Assembly: GCF_024204665.1 (NCBI RefSeq)
Contig: NZ_CP100358.1
Coordinates: forward strand, 1-58,468
Origin: Natronosalvus rutilus
GTDB lineage: Archaea > Halobacteriota > Halobacteria > Halobacteriales > Natrialbaceae
Direction of reading: 5' to 3'
DNA: 58,468 nt
How positions within the stretch are numbered: position 1 is the stretch's first letter; each line of letters begins with the position of its first letter. Shown here piece after piece: positions 31,193-38,088 of this stretch. Below the pieces are notes generated by a model that had not been told where the DNA came from, did no database searches, and was given only the letters and a program-made list of their open reading frames with translations. The position numbers and the translations under genes are program-made.

Positions 31193-31600
31193 TTATTTCG
31201 GGAATTCCAGGAAAAGGTCGCGAGTCACCGGATCAACGGTGATCGTCACCTTAACCCCCTTGGCCCCTTCGTCTCCGTAGCCGAGGTCCTCCTCGATGCA
31301 CTCCGGCGGGATGGTCAGCAGGACCGTCCCGTGGGAGTTTTCGCGGATTTTCCGGCTCCCCCGAGCCTTCGCCCCCTGGTTGTAGTACCGGCGGGTGTCC
31401 GCGGTGATCGCGAGCTCCCGCTCGTCCGGGAGGCTGAAGATCGCTGCATGTTCGCCCACATCGAAGGGCGTATTCTCGAGCGTATCCGGCGGGATGGAGA
31501 CGCTTAGGCTGTTTCCAGATTGGTACAATTCTTTCTTTGCGAGGATGATCCTACGCTCGTCGTCAGGCATATCTGCGACCTGTGGTTGTCCTGTGCTCAT
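31193..31600 (-). CDS. Tandem AbrB-like regulator
   Basis: This is a 135-residue protein with two AbrB/MazE-type swapped-hairpin repeats. KKELYQSGNSLSVSIPPDTLEN (about 20-41) and SRKIRENSHGTVLLTIPPECIEED (about 78-101) both keep the G-x-S/T-hydrophobic-x-IPP pattern. Two fused copies in one chain would form a pseudo-dimer. AbrB-like proteins regulate transcription in haloarchaea. The start MSTGQ is preferred over an upstream candidate. Confidence 0.7.
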   Translation of the reverse strand: MSTGQPQVADMPDDERRIILAKKELYQSGNSLSVSIPPDTLENTPFDVGEHAAIFSLPDERELAITADTRRYYNQGAKARGSRKIRENSHGTVLLTIPPECIEEDLGYGDEGAKGVKVTITVDPVTRDLFLEFPK

Positions 31601-31777
31601 CGTACTGTCACACCTATATCGTATCAATCAGTTGGTCGTCAACGTAGTTATATGCTGGGTACCATCTGTAAATACTGATAACGGATCTGTACATATTTGG
31701 TTAAGTAATTTGGATTAGATGACTGGTTAGGTATATGTGGGACAAGTATCTTATAGGACGGCTTACAATGGACCGAT

Positions 31778-32233
31778 ATGGCGAAGGACAGCCTGCTCGG
31801 GCGGGTGAAACGACAGATCGTCACCTGGGGATGGAAGCTCCAGCGCACCTACCGTGACGACCACGGAGCCTACTGCGTCAGGGCCACCTACCGTGGCCAG
31901 ACCTTCTACTGCGTGGCGAAGGAGACTGCTCACCAGGGCCTGGCATCCTTCGGCCCGCGAGTCACGAAACGGGCCGCTGATACCGATAGCCTCCTGGTCG
32001 AATTCTTCGGAGAGGAGCCCCGCTTAGGCGAGGCATACGTGTTCGACCCCGCGTTCGTCCTCGAGGTCGCTGACGAAAGCCGGGGGGCATCGAAAAAGGG
32101 CCAGATCACCACCTGGTATGAGCTCCCGCTCGATCACGGAGCCATCCTCGGTGACGTCGTGAGCGGTCGCGATGAACCTGATCGGGACGTCAACGAACAC
32201 AAACCGCGTCCCGTGAAAATTACCGATTACTGA
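31778..32233 (+). CDS. Hypothetical protein
   Basis: This is a 151-residue protein. A basic N-terminus (AKDSLLGRVKRQIVTWGWKLQRTY) leads to beta strands YCVRATYRGQTFYCVAKET and a VEFFGEEPRLGEAYVFDPAFVLEV block. An N-terminal PD-(D/E)XK-like look was considered but the catalytic residues do not line up. A TATA-like CTTATAG lies about 26 nt upstream. It overlaps the convergent gene 32227-32508 by 7 bases at the 3' end. Confidence 0.5.
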   Translation: MAKDSLLGRVKRQIVTWGWKLQRTYRDDHGAYCVRATYRGQTFYCVAKETAHQGLASFGPRVTKRAADTDSLLVEFFGEEPRLGEAYVFDPAFVLEVADESRGASKKGQITTWYELPLDHGAILGDVVSGRDEPDRDVNEHKPRPVKITDY

Positions 32234-32508
32234 CTCGCCGGCCCTTCGCCGTCGGTCTCATCGTGGTCCTTTAGGTCGCCTCGAGAGATCCGGTTGATTT
32301 CGTCCATGTCTTCGTGAATCCAGGCGAACACTTCCTCGGCTGCTTCCAAGAAGTCAACCATCACGTCGTCAGTTATCCCGACGTCAACCGTTTTTTCGTC
32401 CCCGATGAACCGGACTTTCTTTATATCCTCGGCGCTGTCAAACAACTCGATCTCCCGGACCCACCTGACCGACTCATCCGGTTCGTCGTCTGGCCTGTTA
32501 CCTCTCAT
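32227..32508 (-). CDS. Acidic hypothetical protein
   Basis: This is a 93-residue protein. A charged N-terminus (MRGNRPDDEPDES) precedes VRWVREIELFDSAEDIKKVRFIG, then helices. The start MRGN lies four bases after the stop of 32513-32671. Unknown; it is second or third in the winged-helix operon. Confidence 0.5.
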   Translation of the reverse strand: MRGNRPDDEPDESVRWVREIELFDSAEDIKKVRFIGDEKTVDVGITDDVMVDFLEAAEEVFAWIHEDMDEINRISRGDLKDHDETDGEGPASQ

Positions 32509-32512
32509 CGAT

Positions 32513-32671
32513 TTACTCCTCGCCCGTGATCTCGCGTTGCCACTGTTTGAACGCTTCCCGTCGGGCCTCGTTATCCTCGCGCATCTGCTGCTCGAGGGGG
32601 ATGGGTTCGGCATCCCGGAGCTTCTCAAGTTCGTCCTCGGCCTCGGCCTCGATTTCGTCGCGGGTGGCCAT
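32513..32671 (-). CDS. 52-residue charged helical protein
   Basis: This gene encodes 52 residues, almost all charged and helical (RDEIEAEAEDELEKLRDAEP, then MREDNEARREAFKQWQREI). The ATG follows the stop of the winged-helix gene by four bases. Probably a small coiled-coil partner. Confidence 0.5.
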   Translation of the reverse strand: MATRDEIEAEAEDELEKLRDAEPIPLEQQMREDNEARREAFKQWQREITGEE

Positions 32672-32675
32672 CGGT

Positions 32676-32930
32676 CTATCCCTCAACCCACCAGACTCGG
32701 GCGTTCGCTCCGACCTTCTTCGTGAGCACGCGGTCGTCCTCGGCGAGCTCGTGGAGTCGGTTGTGGGCGGTCGGCTTCGAGCAGCCGACTCGCTGGGCGA
32801 CTTCCTTGTTGGTGAGCGGCTCCGGGTGAGCCTCGAGCAGCGCGTCGACGACGTCGTCGTCGCTGTACTTATCCTTGAACTTCCCGCCTTCGCCGTGTTC
32901 GACGTTTCCTCGGACTTTGCTTTCTGTCAT
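32676..32930 (-). CDS. Winged-helix regulator, candidate controller of the module regulon
   Basis: This is an 84-residue protein. A DNA-binding winged helix (about 22-80) reads DDVVDALLEAHPEPLTNKEVAQRVGCSKPTAHNRLHELAEDD split around the recognition helix, then RVLTKKVGANARVWWVEG as wing. It is expressed from a leaderless promoter with TATA-like TTTATTA about 25 nt before the ATG. A variant operator, GTGGATAACCG on this strand, overlaps the start site. The divergent gene 33021 carries the consensus GTTAACCACG. This arrangement makes it the best candidate repressor or activator of the module regulon, with autoregulation. Confidence 0.65.
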   Translation of the reverse strand: MTESKVRGNVEHGEGGKFKDKYSDDDVVDALLEAHPEPLTNKEVAQRVGCSKPTAHNRLHELAEDDRVLTKKVGANARVWWVEG

Positions 32931-32945
32931 ACAGCGTCCCATACG

Positions 32946-32955
32946 GTTATCCACG
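32946..32955 (-). promoter_or_regulatory. Variant operator in winged-helix gene promoter
   Basis: GTTATCCACG on the plus strand differs from GTTAACCACG by one base. It lies between the TATA-like TTTATTA and the ATG at 32930, where a bound protein would block transcription. Confidence 0.5.
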
Positions 32956-32968
32956 TAATAAAGCCTGC

Positions 32969-33020
32969 GGTTAACCACGAGGACAATCCTTAAGAACGCC
33001 GGCATCGTTGTCACGGCCAT
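32969..33020 (+). promoter_or_regulatory. Shared promoter module, copy 12 (no start block)
   Basis: GGTTAACCACGAGGACAATC is followed by CTTAAG. The ATG at 33021 lies 26 nt after the TATA-like, so this copy is leaderless and lacks the AACAGGCT start block. Confidence 0.75.
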
Positions 33021-33332
33021 ATGTCGATCACTCACCCGACCAGTTCGGCTGCCTCGGTACTGACCGATGGCGACACCGAGCTCGTCCAGGAGCTCGAGGA
33101 AGCGGCCACTGACCGATGGGGAGACGAGTGGGCGATCTCCATCCGGCGGTGGTCTGACGGCTCCGCGCAGATCTACGCCGAGCACCTCGTCGGACTGACC
33201 GAGGACGGCCATCGCGAGAAAGAGCGGTTGTGGCCCGATGGGGACGGCGGCTTCCTCCACGACGCCGTCACCGTCGAACGGCCGGCGACCGTCAGCCACG
33301 ACGTGATCGAGGAGCAGGTGCGCTCCGAATAA
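33021..33332 (+). CDS. Hypothetical protein opposite the regulator
   Basis: This is a 103-residue protein, alpha/beta, with TELVQELEEAATDRWGDEWAI then RWSDGSAQIYAEHLVGL and a HDAVTVERPATV end. It is divergent from the winged-helix gene and its promoter holds a consensus operator. No family recognised. Repression by the neighbour is inferred. Confidence 0.5.
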   Translation: MSITHPTSSAASVLTDGDTELVQELEEAATDRWGDEWAISIRRWSDGSAQIYAEHLVGLTEDGHREKERLWPDGDGGFLHDAVTVERPATVSHDVIEEQVRSE

Positions 33333-33353
33333 AATCGTGGGGCCGCGGTGGCC

Positions 33354-33500
33354 CTACGCGAAGTACAGCCCCCGGAAGCAAGTCGGGCACACTACCCGGA
33401 CGCTTCCGTAGCGGGTTTTCACGTCCCGCCAGTCGCTTTGTTCGAACGGCCCTTCTTTGGCCGCGTTGTACTCCTTGCCGCATCCGTCACATATTGTCAT
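33354..33500 (-). CDS. 48-residue zinc mini-protein
   Basis: This gene encodes 48 residues. CDGCGKEYN (4-12) and CPTC (about 38-41) form a zinc ribbon. The ATG at 33500 is set by module copy 13. It shares the CDxCGKxYN opening with the next gene (33628-33774), so the two arose by duplication. Confidence 0.65.
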   Translation of the reverse strand: MTICDGCGKEYNAAKEGPFEQSDWRDVKTRYGSVRVVCPTCFRGLYFA

Positions 33501-33570
33501 AGCCTGTTTCACCTCCTGCATGCATTGCATGGACAGTATGTACCTTAAGGGTTGTCCTTCGTGTTTAACG
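33501..33570 (-). promoter_or_regulatory. Shared promoter module, copy 13
   Basis: CGTTAAACACGAAGGACAAC, CCCTTAAGG and GGAGGTGAAACAGGCTATG. The operator is AACAC like copy 10. Confidence 0.8.
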
Positions 33571-33627
33571 GTCACGCATTGCGGTTTCGGTGTTCGAACC
33601 GCGACGACGACGGGCCGCGGTGGCCCG

Positions 33628-33774
33628 TCAGTTGTTCCGGATCAGCTTCCGGTGGCACTTGTCGCAGAGTGTCTCGAGCGTTTCATCGTAGCCGGGGACG
33701 TCGTAGCGCCCCGCCCAGAATCTGTCGCCGAGGAACTGGTTGTACACCTTTCCGCATGCGTCACAATCTGTCAT
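33628..33774 (-). CDS. 48-residue zinc mini-protein, paralog
   Basis: This gene encodes 48 residues. CDACGKVYN (4-12) and CDKC (37-40) form a zinc ribbon. The opening CDxCGKxYN is shared with 33354-33500. The ATG is set by module copy 14. The stretch also has a basic tail RKLIRNN, so nucleic-acid binding is possible. Confidence 0.65.
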   Translation of the reverse strand: MTDCDACGKVYNQFLGDRFWAGRYDVPGYDETLETLCDKCHRKLIRNN

Positions 33775-33847
33775 AGCCTGTTTGTCACCTCCTGCATGCA
33801 TTCGATGGACAGTATGTGCCTTAAGGGTTGTCCTTCGTGTTTAACGG
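33775..33847 (-). promoter_or_regulatory. Shared promoter module, copy 14
   Basis: CGTTAAACACGAAGGACAAC, CCCTTAAGG and GGAGGTGACAAACAGGCT before ATG. It faces copy 15 across 34 bases, giving divergent promoters. Confidence 0.8.
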
Positions 33848-33880
33848 TCACGTCTGGCGTTTTTGCTGGCTTGTTAGCAC

Positions 33881-33946
33881 GGTTAACCACGAAGGACAAC
33901 CCTTATTATAACCCGTGTGTATGGACTACTTGGAGGTCAACAGGCT
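33881..33946 (+). promoter_or_regulatory. Shared promoter module, copy 15
   Basis: GGTTAACCACGAAGGACAAC, CCCTTATTATA and GGAGGTCAACAGGCTATG. It drives the amidoligase and class II amidotransferase genes. The TATA is changed to CTTATTATAA. Confidence 0.85.
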
Positions 33947-34984
33947 ATGAGACACAACGGAAGCAGCCCATTTACGCACGGAATGGAGATCGAACAATTC
34001 CCCGGGGCCTGCCCGCGGGAGGTTCGCAACTACACGATGAACAACGACCGCGGCGAGCTCACTGACTGGCACAACGACATGAGCGGCCCGCGGGAGACCA
34101 GCATCGGGGCATACAAGAACTGCAAGACCATCCTCAACCGGTTTTACGCCGACACCCGCGACGAGGATATCACCTGGGACTGGCACGCCAGTCACGAAGG
34201 GGCCGGCGCAGGAAGCCACGTCCACCTCTGTGTGGCCGGTGACGTGTTCGACGACCCGATCACGGCCTGGACTATCAGCTACAACACCGTGGCCGAAGTC
34301 TTCCCCTTCCTGGCCCCCTTCTTCTGTCACAACTGGGAGGAGGGATTCCGGGACGGGAGCCAGCGCGGGTACGGCAGCAGCCTCAACGTCGAGCACTGGG
34401 CCGAAGGTCAGCTCACCCGGTACAGTCAGGACAGCATCGAAAGTCACGTTAACCGCCCGCGGAGCTTCAACCGAAGCTACAACAGCGTGACCTTCAACCC
34501 CGCGGCCGGGAACAAGCCGGTGACCATCGAACTCCGGGCGAACGACGCCCACCCCGCGATGGCACTCAACGGCCTGCTCCTCATCCGCCGGCTGACCGGC
34601 CGAGCCATCGAGGGCGGCTGGTCACCGAAGCTGGAGAACCACCGCGCGACCCTCGAGGCGTGCTACGAGACGATTTACCGACGCGCGGCTGACGTCGGCC
34701 TGCTCACCGCGATGAAGGAGCAGATCCCGGGCGGGATCACCTTCCAGGAGGACCGCGGCCTCCCGGGCATCGACAAGCGCGAATTCGACACCATGTGGGA
34801 GGTACTCCGGGCGATCATGGTAGCCTTCCCGCAAACCCCCGGCACCTGGCGCAAGCGCAGCCACATTCTGGTCCGCAGCGGCCGGGATGAATACGGCCCA
34901 CAGAACAACCCCGACGCACTCTGGAACTTCGACGCCCCGCGCGGGGAGTTCGAATGGGACCACGGCCCGGAGCAGGAGGACTAA
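33947..34984 (+). CDS. Amidoligase (glutamine synthetase-like COOH-NH2 ligase)
   Basis: This 345-residue protein matches the amidoligase superfamily. HGMEIEQFPG (11-20) gives metal-binding Glu14 and Glu16. GAGAGSHVHLC (85-95) gives His91 and His93, and TIELRAND (193-200) gives Glu195 and Arg197 for ATP and metal binding. The fold resembles glutamine synthetase and forms amide bonds between a carboxylate and an amine at ATP cost. The ATG at 33947 follows the module start block exactly, so an upstream in-frame start is rejected. The class II amidotransferase starts four bases downstream of its stop, so the two are co-translated. Its substrate is unknown. Confidence 0.82.
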   Translation: MRHNGSSPFTHGMEIEQFPGACPREVRNYTMNNDRGELTDWHNDMSGPRETSIGAYKNCKTILNRFYADTRDEDITWDWHASHEGAGAGSHVHLCVAGDVFDDPITAWTISYNTVAEVFPFLAPFFCHNWEEGFRDGSQRGYGSSLNVEHWAEGQLTRYSQDSIESHVNRPRSFNRSYNSVTFNPAAGNKPVTIELRANDAHPAMALNGLLLIRRLTGRAIEGGWSPKLENHRATLEACYETIYRRAADVGLLTAMKEQIPGGITFQEDRGLPGIDKREFDTMWEVLRAIMVAFPQTPGTWRKRSHILVRSGRDEYGPQNNPDALWNFDAPRGEFEWDHGPEQED

Positions 34985-34988
34985 GCCG

Positions 34989-35561
34989 ATGTGTTGGATG
35001 AGCGTTTACCGCGGTGAGGATGCGGTTTCGCAGGCGCTGACGGCTTGCCAGGAGAACGAACAACACTCGGGCGGGCATTCGTGGGGCTTCGCGGCCGTCA
35101 CTGACGACGGCCTCGAGATCGGGCACGGCCTCGGTGAGATTCCCCCGTATGTCTCTTCGGTGTGTGACGGCTCCGAACTGGCCCTGGGCCACACGCGGCA
35201 CGCCACCCGCGGGGAGATCACCCTGGAGAACGCCCACCCGTTCCCGGTGTACGACGCCGAGGGTGAGGCGGTCGCGGCCCTGGCTCACAACGGCACCTGG
35301 TACGAAGCCCCGGACGACGGCCGGTGTGACAGCTACCACATTGCCCGGCTGCTCGAGACGATGTACCGTCACAACGACGAACCGTTCGAGGACGTCGTCA
35401 GGGACGCCGGTGAGATAACCGGCGAGACCATCACCGTGATCCATCGCGACGGCCGGGCGTTCGCATACGCCGGCCGCTTCGGAATCACCACTGACGGTGA
35501 GGCAGCGATCAGGAGCTCGGGCGAGGAGCCGATACGGCCCGGCCGGGTGGTCGAACTCTAA
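34989..35561 (+). CDS. Class II glutamine amidotransferase-like protein
   Basis: This is a 190-residue Ntn-hydrolase of the class II amidotransferase type. The catalytic Cys2 lies right after the start (M-C-W). GHTRHATRG (67-75), NAHPF (81-85) and HNGTWYE (100-106) are the binding-loop motifs, and CDSYHIAR (113-120) follows the usual order. The domain hydrolyses glutamine and releases ammonia. Its location four bases after the amidoligase indicates that it supplies ammonia for, or otherwise works with, that ligase. Length is typical for a free-standing domain. Confidence 0.85.
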   Translation: MCWMSVYRGEDAVSQALTACQENEQHSGGHSWGFAAVTDDGLEIGHGLGEIPPYVSSVCDGSELALGHTRHATRGEITLENAHPFPVYDAEGEAVAALAHNGTWYEAPDDGRCDSYHIARLLETMYRHNDEPFEDVVRDAGEITGETITVIHRDGRAFAYAGRFGITTDGEAAIRSSGEEPIRPGRVVEL

Positions 35562-35612
35562 GCGGCCCGCGGCCCGCGGCCCGCGGCTCGACCAGCGAAC
35601 CTCTTTTCTCGG
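35562..35612 (+). terminator. GC-rich heptamer repeat and T-rich stretch
   Basis: Three tandem GCGGCCC units and one GCGGCTC (35562-35589) are followed by CTCTTTTCTC. They lie just after the amidotransferase stop. Probably a transcription terminator; the tandem heptamer itself is unusual. Confidence 0.4.
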
Positions 35613-35621
35613 CTGTTACCA

Positions 35622-35691
35622 CGGTTAACCACGAACGACAACCCTTAAGGTATAACGGGTATATGGACTGCATGTAGGAGGTCAACAGGCT
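35622..35691 (+). promoter_or_regulatory. Shared promoter module, copy 16
   Basis: CGGTTAACCACGAACGACAA, CCCTTAAGG and GGAGGTCAACAGGCTATG. Drives 35692 and 35984. Confidence 0.85.
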
Positions 35692-35982
35692 ATGAACGGA
35701 ACTACTACGAAACGACTGGAGGACCGGACGACTGAATTCATGCACGCGCTGGCCGCGGCCGACGTCGACGCCGCCAATATCTCGGCTGACCGCAGCGGGG
35801 CCGGCATGATGGTACACACCTGGCTCCCCGAGGCGGACCTCGAGGCAGCCGAGGAGATCGCCGGCGACCACGGCTTCGAACTGTACGGCGAGACCCTCAC
35901 CGAACTGAAGGCGAAGTACAACCGCGCGGCCGCAGATCAGGGCCGGAAGCGATACCGCTTCGAAGCCGAGGAGGGGGCCTAA
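35692..35982 (+). CDS. Hypothetical protein
   Basis: This is a 96-residue protein with helices MHALAAADVDAANIS and DLEAAEEIAGDHGFELYGETLTEL, ending in a basic GRKRYRF. It is set by module copy 16 and is followed by 35984-36277 after one base. Unknown. Confidence 0.5.
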   Translation: MNGTTTKRLEDRTTEFMHALAAADVDAANISADRSGAGMMVHTWLPEADLEAAEEIAGDHGFELYGETLTELKAKYNRAAADQGRKRYRFEAEEGA

Positions 35983-35983
35983 G

Positions 35984-36277
35984 ATGAACGCCGAACAACA
36001 CCCGCTCGACTCGGACGACCGCGAGAAGACGGTCACCCACGAGGACGTCGACGTCCGGGCAACGATCAGCGCGGACGGGAAGCGCGTCCGGCTGACGGTG
36101 ACCGACCAGGACGGTGACCGCGAGCGGTACCAGCTCCGAGGGCTCACCCTCAACGGGACGCCCATCCGGGCCGGCCAGCCACTCTCGCTGTACGGCGTCG
36201 ACGCCGTGATCGAATGGCAGAACGGCGGGCTCGGTCTGTACCCCGGCGTGAACGTGATCGTCTCCCGGGACGACTAG
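35984..36277 (+). CDS. Hypothetical beta-rich protein
   Basis: This is a 97-residue protein: strands DVRATISADGKRVRLTVTDQ and LRGLTLNGTPIRAGQPLSLYGV suggest a small beta sandwich. It shares the operon with 35692. No family seen. Confidence 0.5.
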   Translation: MNAEQHPLDSDDREKTVTHEDVDVRATISADGKRVRLTVTDQDGDRERYQLRGLTLNGTPIRAGQPLSLYGVDAVIEWQNGGLGLYPGVNVIVSRDD

Positions 36278-36290
36278 CGCCGGCCACCCG

Positions 36291-36398
36291 GTGCTCACCA
36301 CGCCCCGGCCGCACTGCCGGGCCAGGTTCTGGCTCGCCATCGGTCTCATGCTGATCCCGCCCGCCGGCCTCGCGCTGGCGGTGGCACTGCTCACGTAA
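36291..36398 (+). CDS. Possible 35-residue single-TM microprotein
   Basis: GTG-started frame of 35 residues with a hydrophobic stretch (FWLAIGLMLIPPAGLALAVA) ending LLT. No clear Shine-Dalgarno; it follows the 35984-36277 gene by 13 bases. Weak support. Confidence 0.35.
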   Translation: MLTTPRPHCRARFWLAIGLMLIPPAGLALAVALLT

Positions 36399-36417
36399 CT
36401 CCTTTTCACCCGTCCAC

Positions 36418-36487
36418 GGTTAACCACGAGGCACAACCCTTAAGGTGTACCCCGTCCATGCAATGAATGCAGGAGGTAACAGGCAAC
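36418..36487 (+). promoter_or_regulatory. Shared promoter module, copy 17
   Basis: GGTTAACCACGAGGCACAAC, CCCTTAAGG and AGGAGGTAACAGGCAACATG. The start block here is AACAGGCAAC. Confidence 0.85.
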
Positions 36488-36898
36488 ATGGCAACCGCAT
36501 ACCGACACTTACCGGCCAAAGCGCCGGTCGACCGTATCGAACAGCACGACGACGTCCCGCAGATCCCAGGCCCCTGGGAGCTCATCGAGGACCCATCTGA
36601 CCGCCCCTTCGACGCCCGGGCCGCCTGGGCTCACCGTGAGACCGGCCAGATCGTCGCCGTAGTCAAGAACGTCCGACCGACCCAGATGCACACCCCGGAG
36701 ACGTCCCGCGACGACACCGGGTACAACGCCCGGGTGTACCGCCCTGACACCACCGGCGAACGCGACCTCTCCAGTGAGCTCGGCTCGAAGGACGCCGCCT
36801 GGGTCAGCGCCATCCGCTTCATGGCGAAGTACCCTGCCGGCGACTACGAAATCCCCGAACTGGACACCTGGGACTACGGCACCACGGTGGAGTGGTAA
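36488..36898 (+). CDS. Hypothetical protein
   Basis: This is a 136-residue alpha/beta protein. GPWELIEDPSDRPFDARAAWAHRETG and GQIVAVVKNVRPT form strands, and AAWVSAIRFMAKYP a helix. The ATG at 36488 is chosen from the module rather than an earlier in-frame start. First gene of a cassette with 36901-37365 and others. Confidence 0.5.
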   Translation: MATAYRHLPAKAPVDRIEQHDDVPQIPGPWELIEDPSDRPFDARAAWAHRETGQIVAVVKNVRPTQMHTPETSRDDTGYNARVYRPDTTGERDLSSELGSKDAAWVSAIRFMAKYPAGDYEIPELDTWDYGTTVEW

Positions 36899-36900
36899 CG

Positions 36901-37365
36901 ATGAGCGACGACTTCCCCACCCCCGACGGCGTCGAGCTCGCTGACGAGACGGAGCGACCGGGCGAGCCGCTGTACCCCGGCACTCACACCATCGTCGACC
37001 GGGAGAATGAAGCGTTGACCCAGGGCGAGGTGATCCAGGTCTGGTTCGAAACCTACGCTGACGGGTTCGGCACCGAGCTCGTCACCGCGGAGCTCCTGGT
37101 GATCGGTGACGACGGCGAAGGCGATATCTTCGCCGTCCCAGCCCACCAGGACTTCTCCGACACCTCGAGGGTGTACCGCCTCGCCGGCGATCTCGAAACC
37201 ATCCAGGCCGGGTACGTGATCCCCGTCCCAGACTACGACCACGAGGAGGGCGTCCTGACGGTCACCCGCGAAGTGATGGTCCAAGGTAACCCGAAAAACG
37301 ACCTCATCGAAGCCCGCAGCCAGGGAATTGAGGGGTTCTGGACCCACAACGGCAGGGAGCTATGA
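36901..37365 (+). CDS. Hypothetical protein
   Basis: This is a 154-residue acidic protein. VIQVWFETYADGFGTELVTAELLVIGDDG forms a beta-rich core, then VYRLAGDLETIQAGYVIPV. The start follows the 36488 gene by two bases. No known family. Confidence 0.5.
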   Translation: MSDDFPTPDGVELADETERPGEPLYPGTHTIVDRENEALTQGEVIQVWFETYADGFGTELVTAELLVIGDDGEGDIFAVPAHQDFSDTSRVYRLAGDLETIQAGYVIPVPDYDHEEGVLTVTREVMVQGNPKNDLIEARSQGIEGFWTHNGREL

Positions 37366-37428
37366 GCCGTCAGAACACCCCCGACACGGAGGGATACCCC
37401 CCTAAAACCACCACCAGGATTAATAACA

Positions 37429-37641
37429 ATGGTTCACCTACGCGAGATAAGTGTGATGAACGTGTCGCTCACAGAACACCGGCTCGAAAACCTGCACACG
37501 GCAGCCATCCTGACCGCGTTCGGCGTGATCGGGGTCGGGTTCGTTGGTGTTCTCAACCACATGATCGGCATCCCGGTCATCGCAGTGTGCCTGCTCGTGA
37601 TCGGGTACACGACCCTCAAGCTGGCGGAATTCGAAGACTGA
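37429..37641 (+). CDS. Two-TM membrane protein
   Basis: This is a 70-residue protein with two hydrophobic segments (LHTAAILTAFGVIGVGFVGVL and IPVIAVCLLVIGYTTL). A start at 37429 or MNVS at 37456 is possible. An overlapping longer frame from 37362 has composition typical of a wrong frame. Function unknown. Confidence 0.55.
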   Translation: MVHLREISVMNVSLTEHRLENLHTAAILTAFGVIGVGFVGVLNHMIGIPVIAVCLLVIGYTTLKLAEFED

Positions 37642-37708
37642 CGACGCGCCGACCGGGTCACGAGCTCGAACGCCCGCCCGGCCGCCTCGAGGAGCAGGTG
37701 ATCCCGGC

Positions 37709-37960
37709 ATGAACGGGTACGACCTGGCCGACGCGATCTCCGGTCACGACGCTGCCGAGCTCGTCGACTTCACCCGCGACGGGTACCGACGGATTATCGC
37801 CCTCGCCCACACTTCCCGGGCGAAGTACCGCCTGATCGACCTCGCGGAGCAGGCCGGCTTCGATGTTACTGTCGCCGGTGAGCTCGACGAGGAAACGCGA
37901 GCCTATCGGCTCACGTTGATGGTTCCTCAGAAGGTCCGGGAAGGAGGTAACAGGCTATGA
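37709..37960 (+). CDS. Hypothetical protein
   Basis: This is an 83-residue protein: helical N-terminus GYDLADAISGHDAAELVDFTRDGY, then HTSRAKYRLIDLAEQAGFDV. Its last codons (EGGNRL) are encoded by the Shine-Dalgarno and start block of the next gene, with which it overlaps by ATGA. Confidence 0.5.
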   Translation: MNGYDLADAISGHDAAELVDFTRDGYRRIIALAHTSRAKYRLIDLAEQAGFDVTVAGELDEETRAYRLTLMVPQKVREGGNRL

Positions 37961-38088
37961 AACTTCCTTCGGACCGCATCCTCACTATACCGGGTGGAAG
38001 TAAAAAGCCTGCGTCACGTCAGGCAAACGTGAGACCAGTACGCGGCCACAGTGACGTCGGCTGCCTCGCCGGTGGTCGCGATGAGTGA
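37957..38088 (+). CDS. Hypothetical small protein after start block
   Basis: This is a 43-residue basic protein (start MKLPSDRIL). The start is preceded by GGAGGTAACAGGCTATG, the same start block as in the module but without a promoter. It overlaps the next ATG at 38081 by 8 bases (ATGAGTGA). Confidence 0.5.
   Translation: MKLPSDRILTIPGGSKKPASRQANVRPVRGHSDVGCLAGGRDE

Noticed and set aside
31778-32233. PD-(D/E)XK nuclease assignment
   Set aside because: The expected Glu...Asp...E-x-K order could not be placed; kept as hypothetical.
15827-36490. CRISPR array
   Set aside because: The repeated modules are dispersed over 20 kb in both directions, each before a gene start, and lack regular spacers.
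37362-37712. 116-codon frame overlapping the two-TM gene
   Set aside because: After the first 20 residues the composition is Arg/His/Pro-rich, typical of a shadow; the two-TM frame is more convincing. The final ATGA overlap with 37709 was noted but is not enough.
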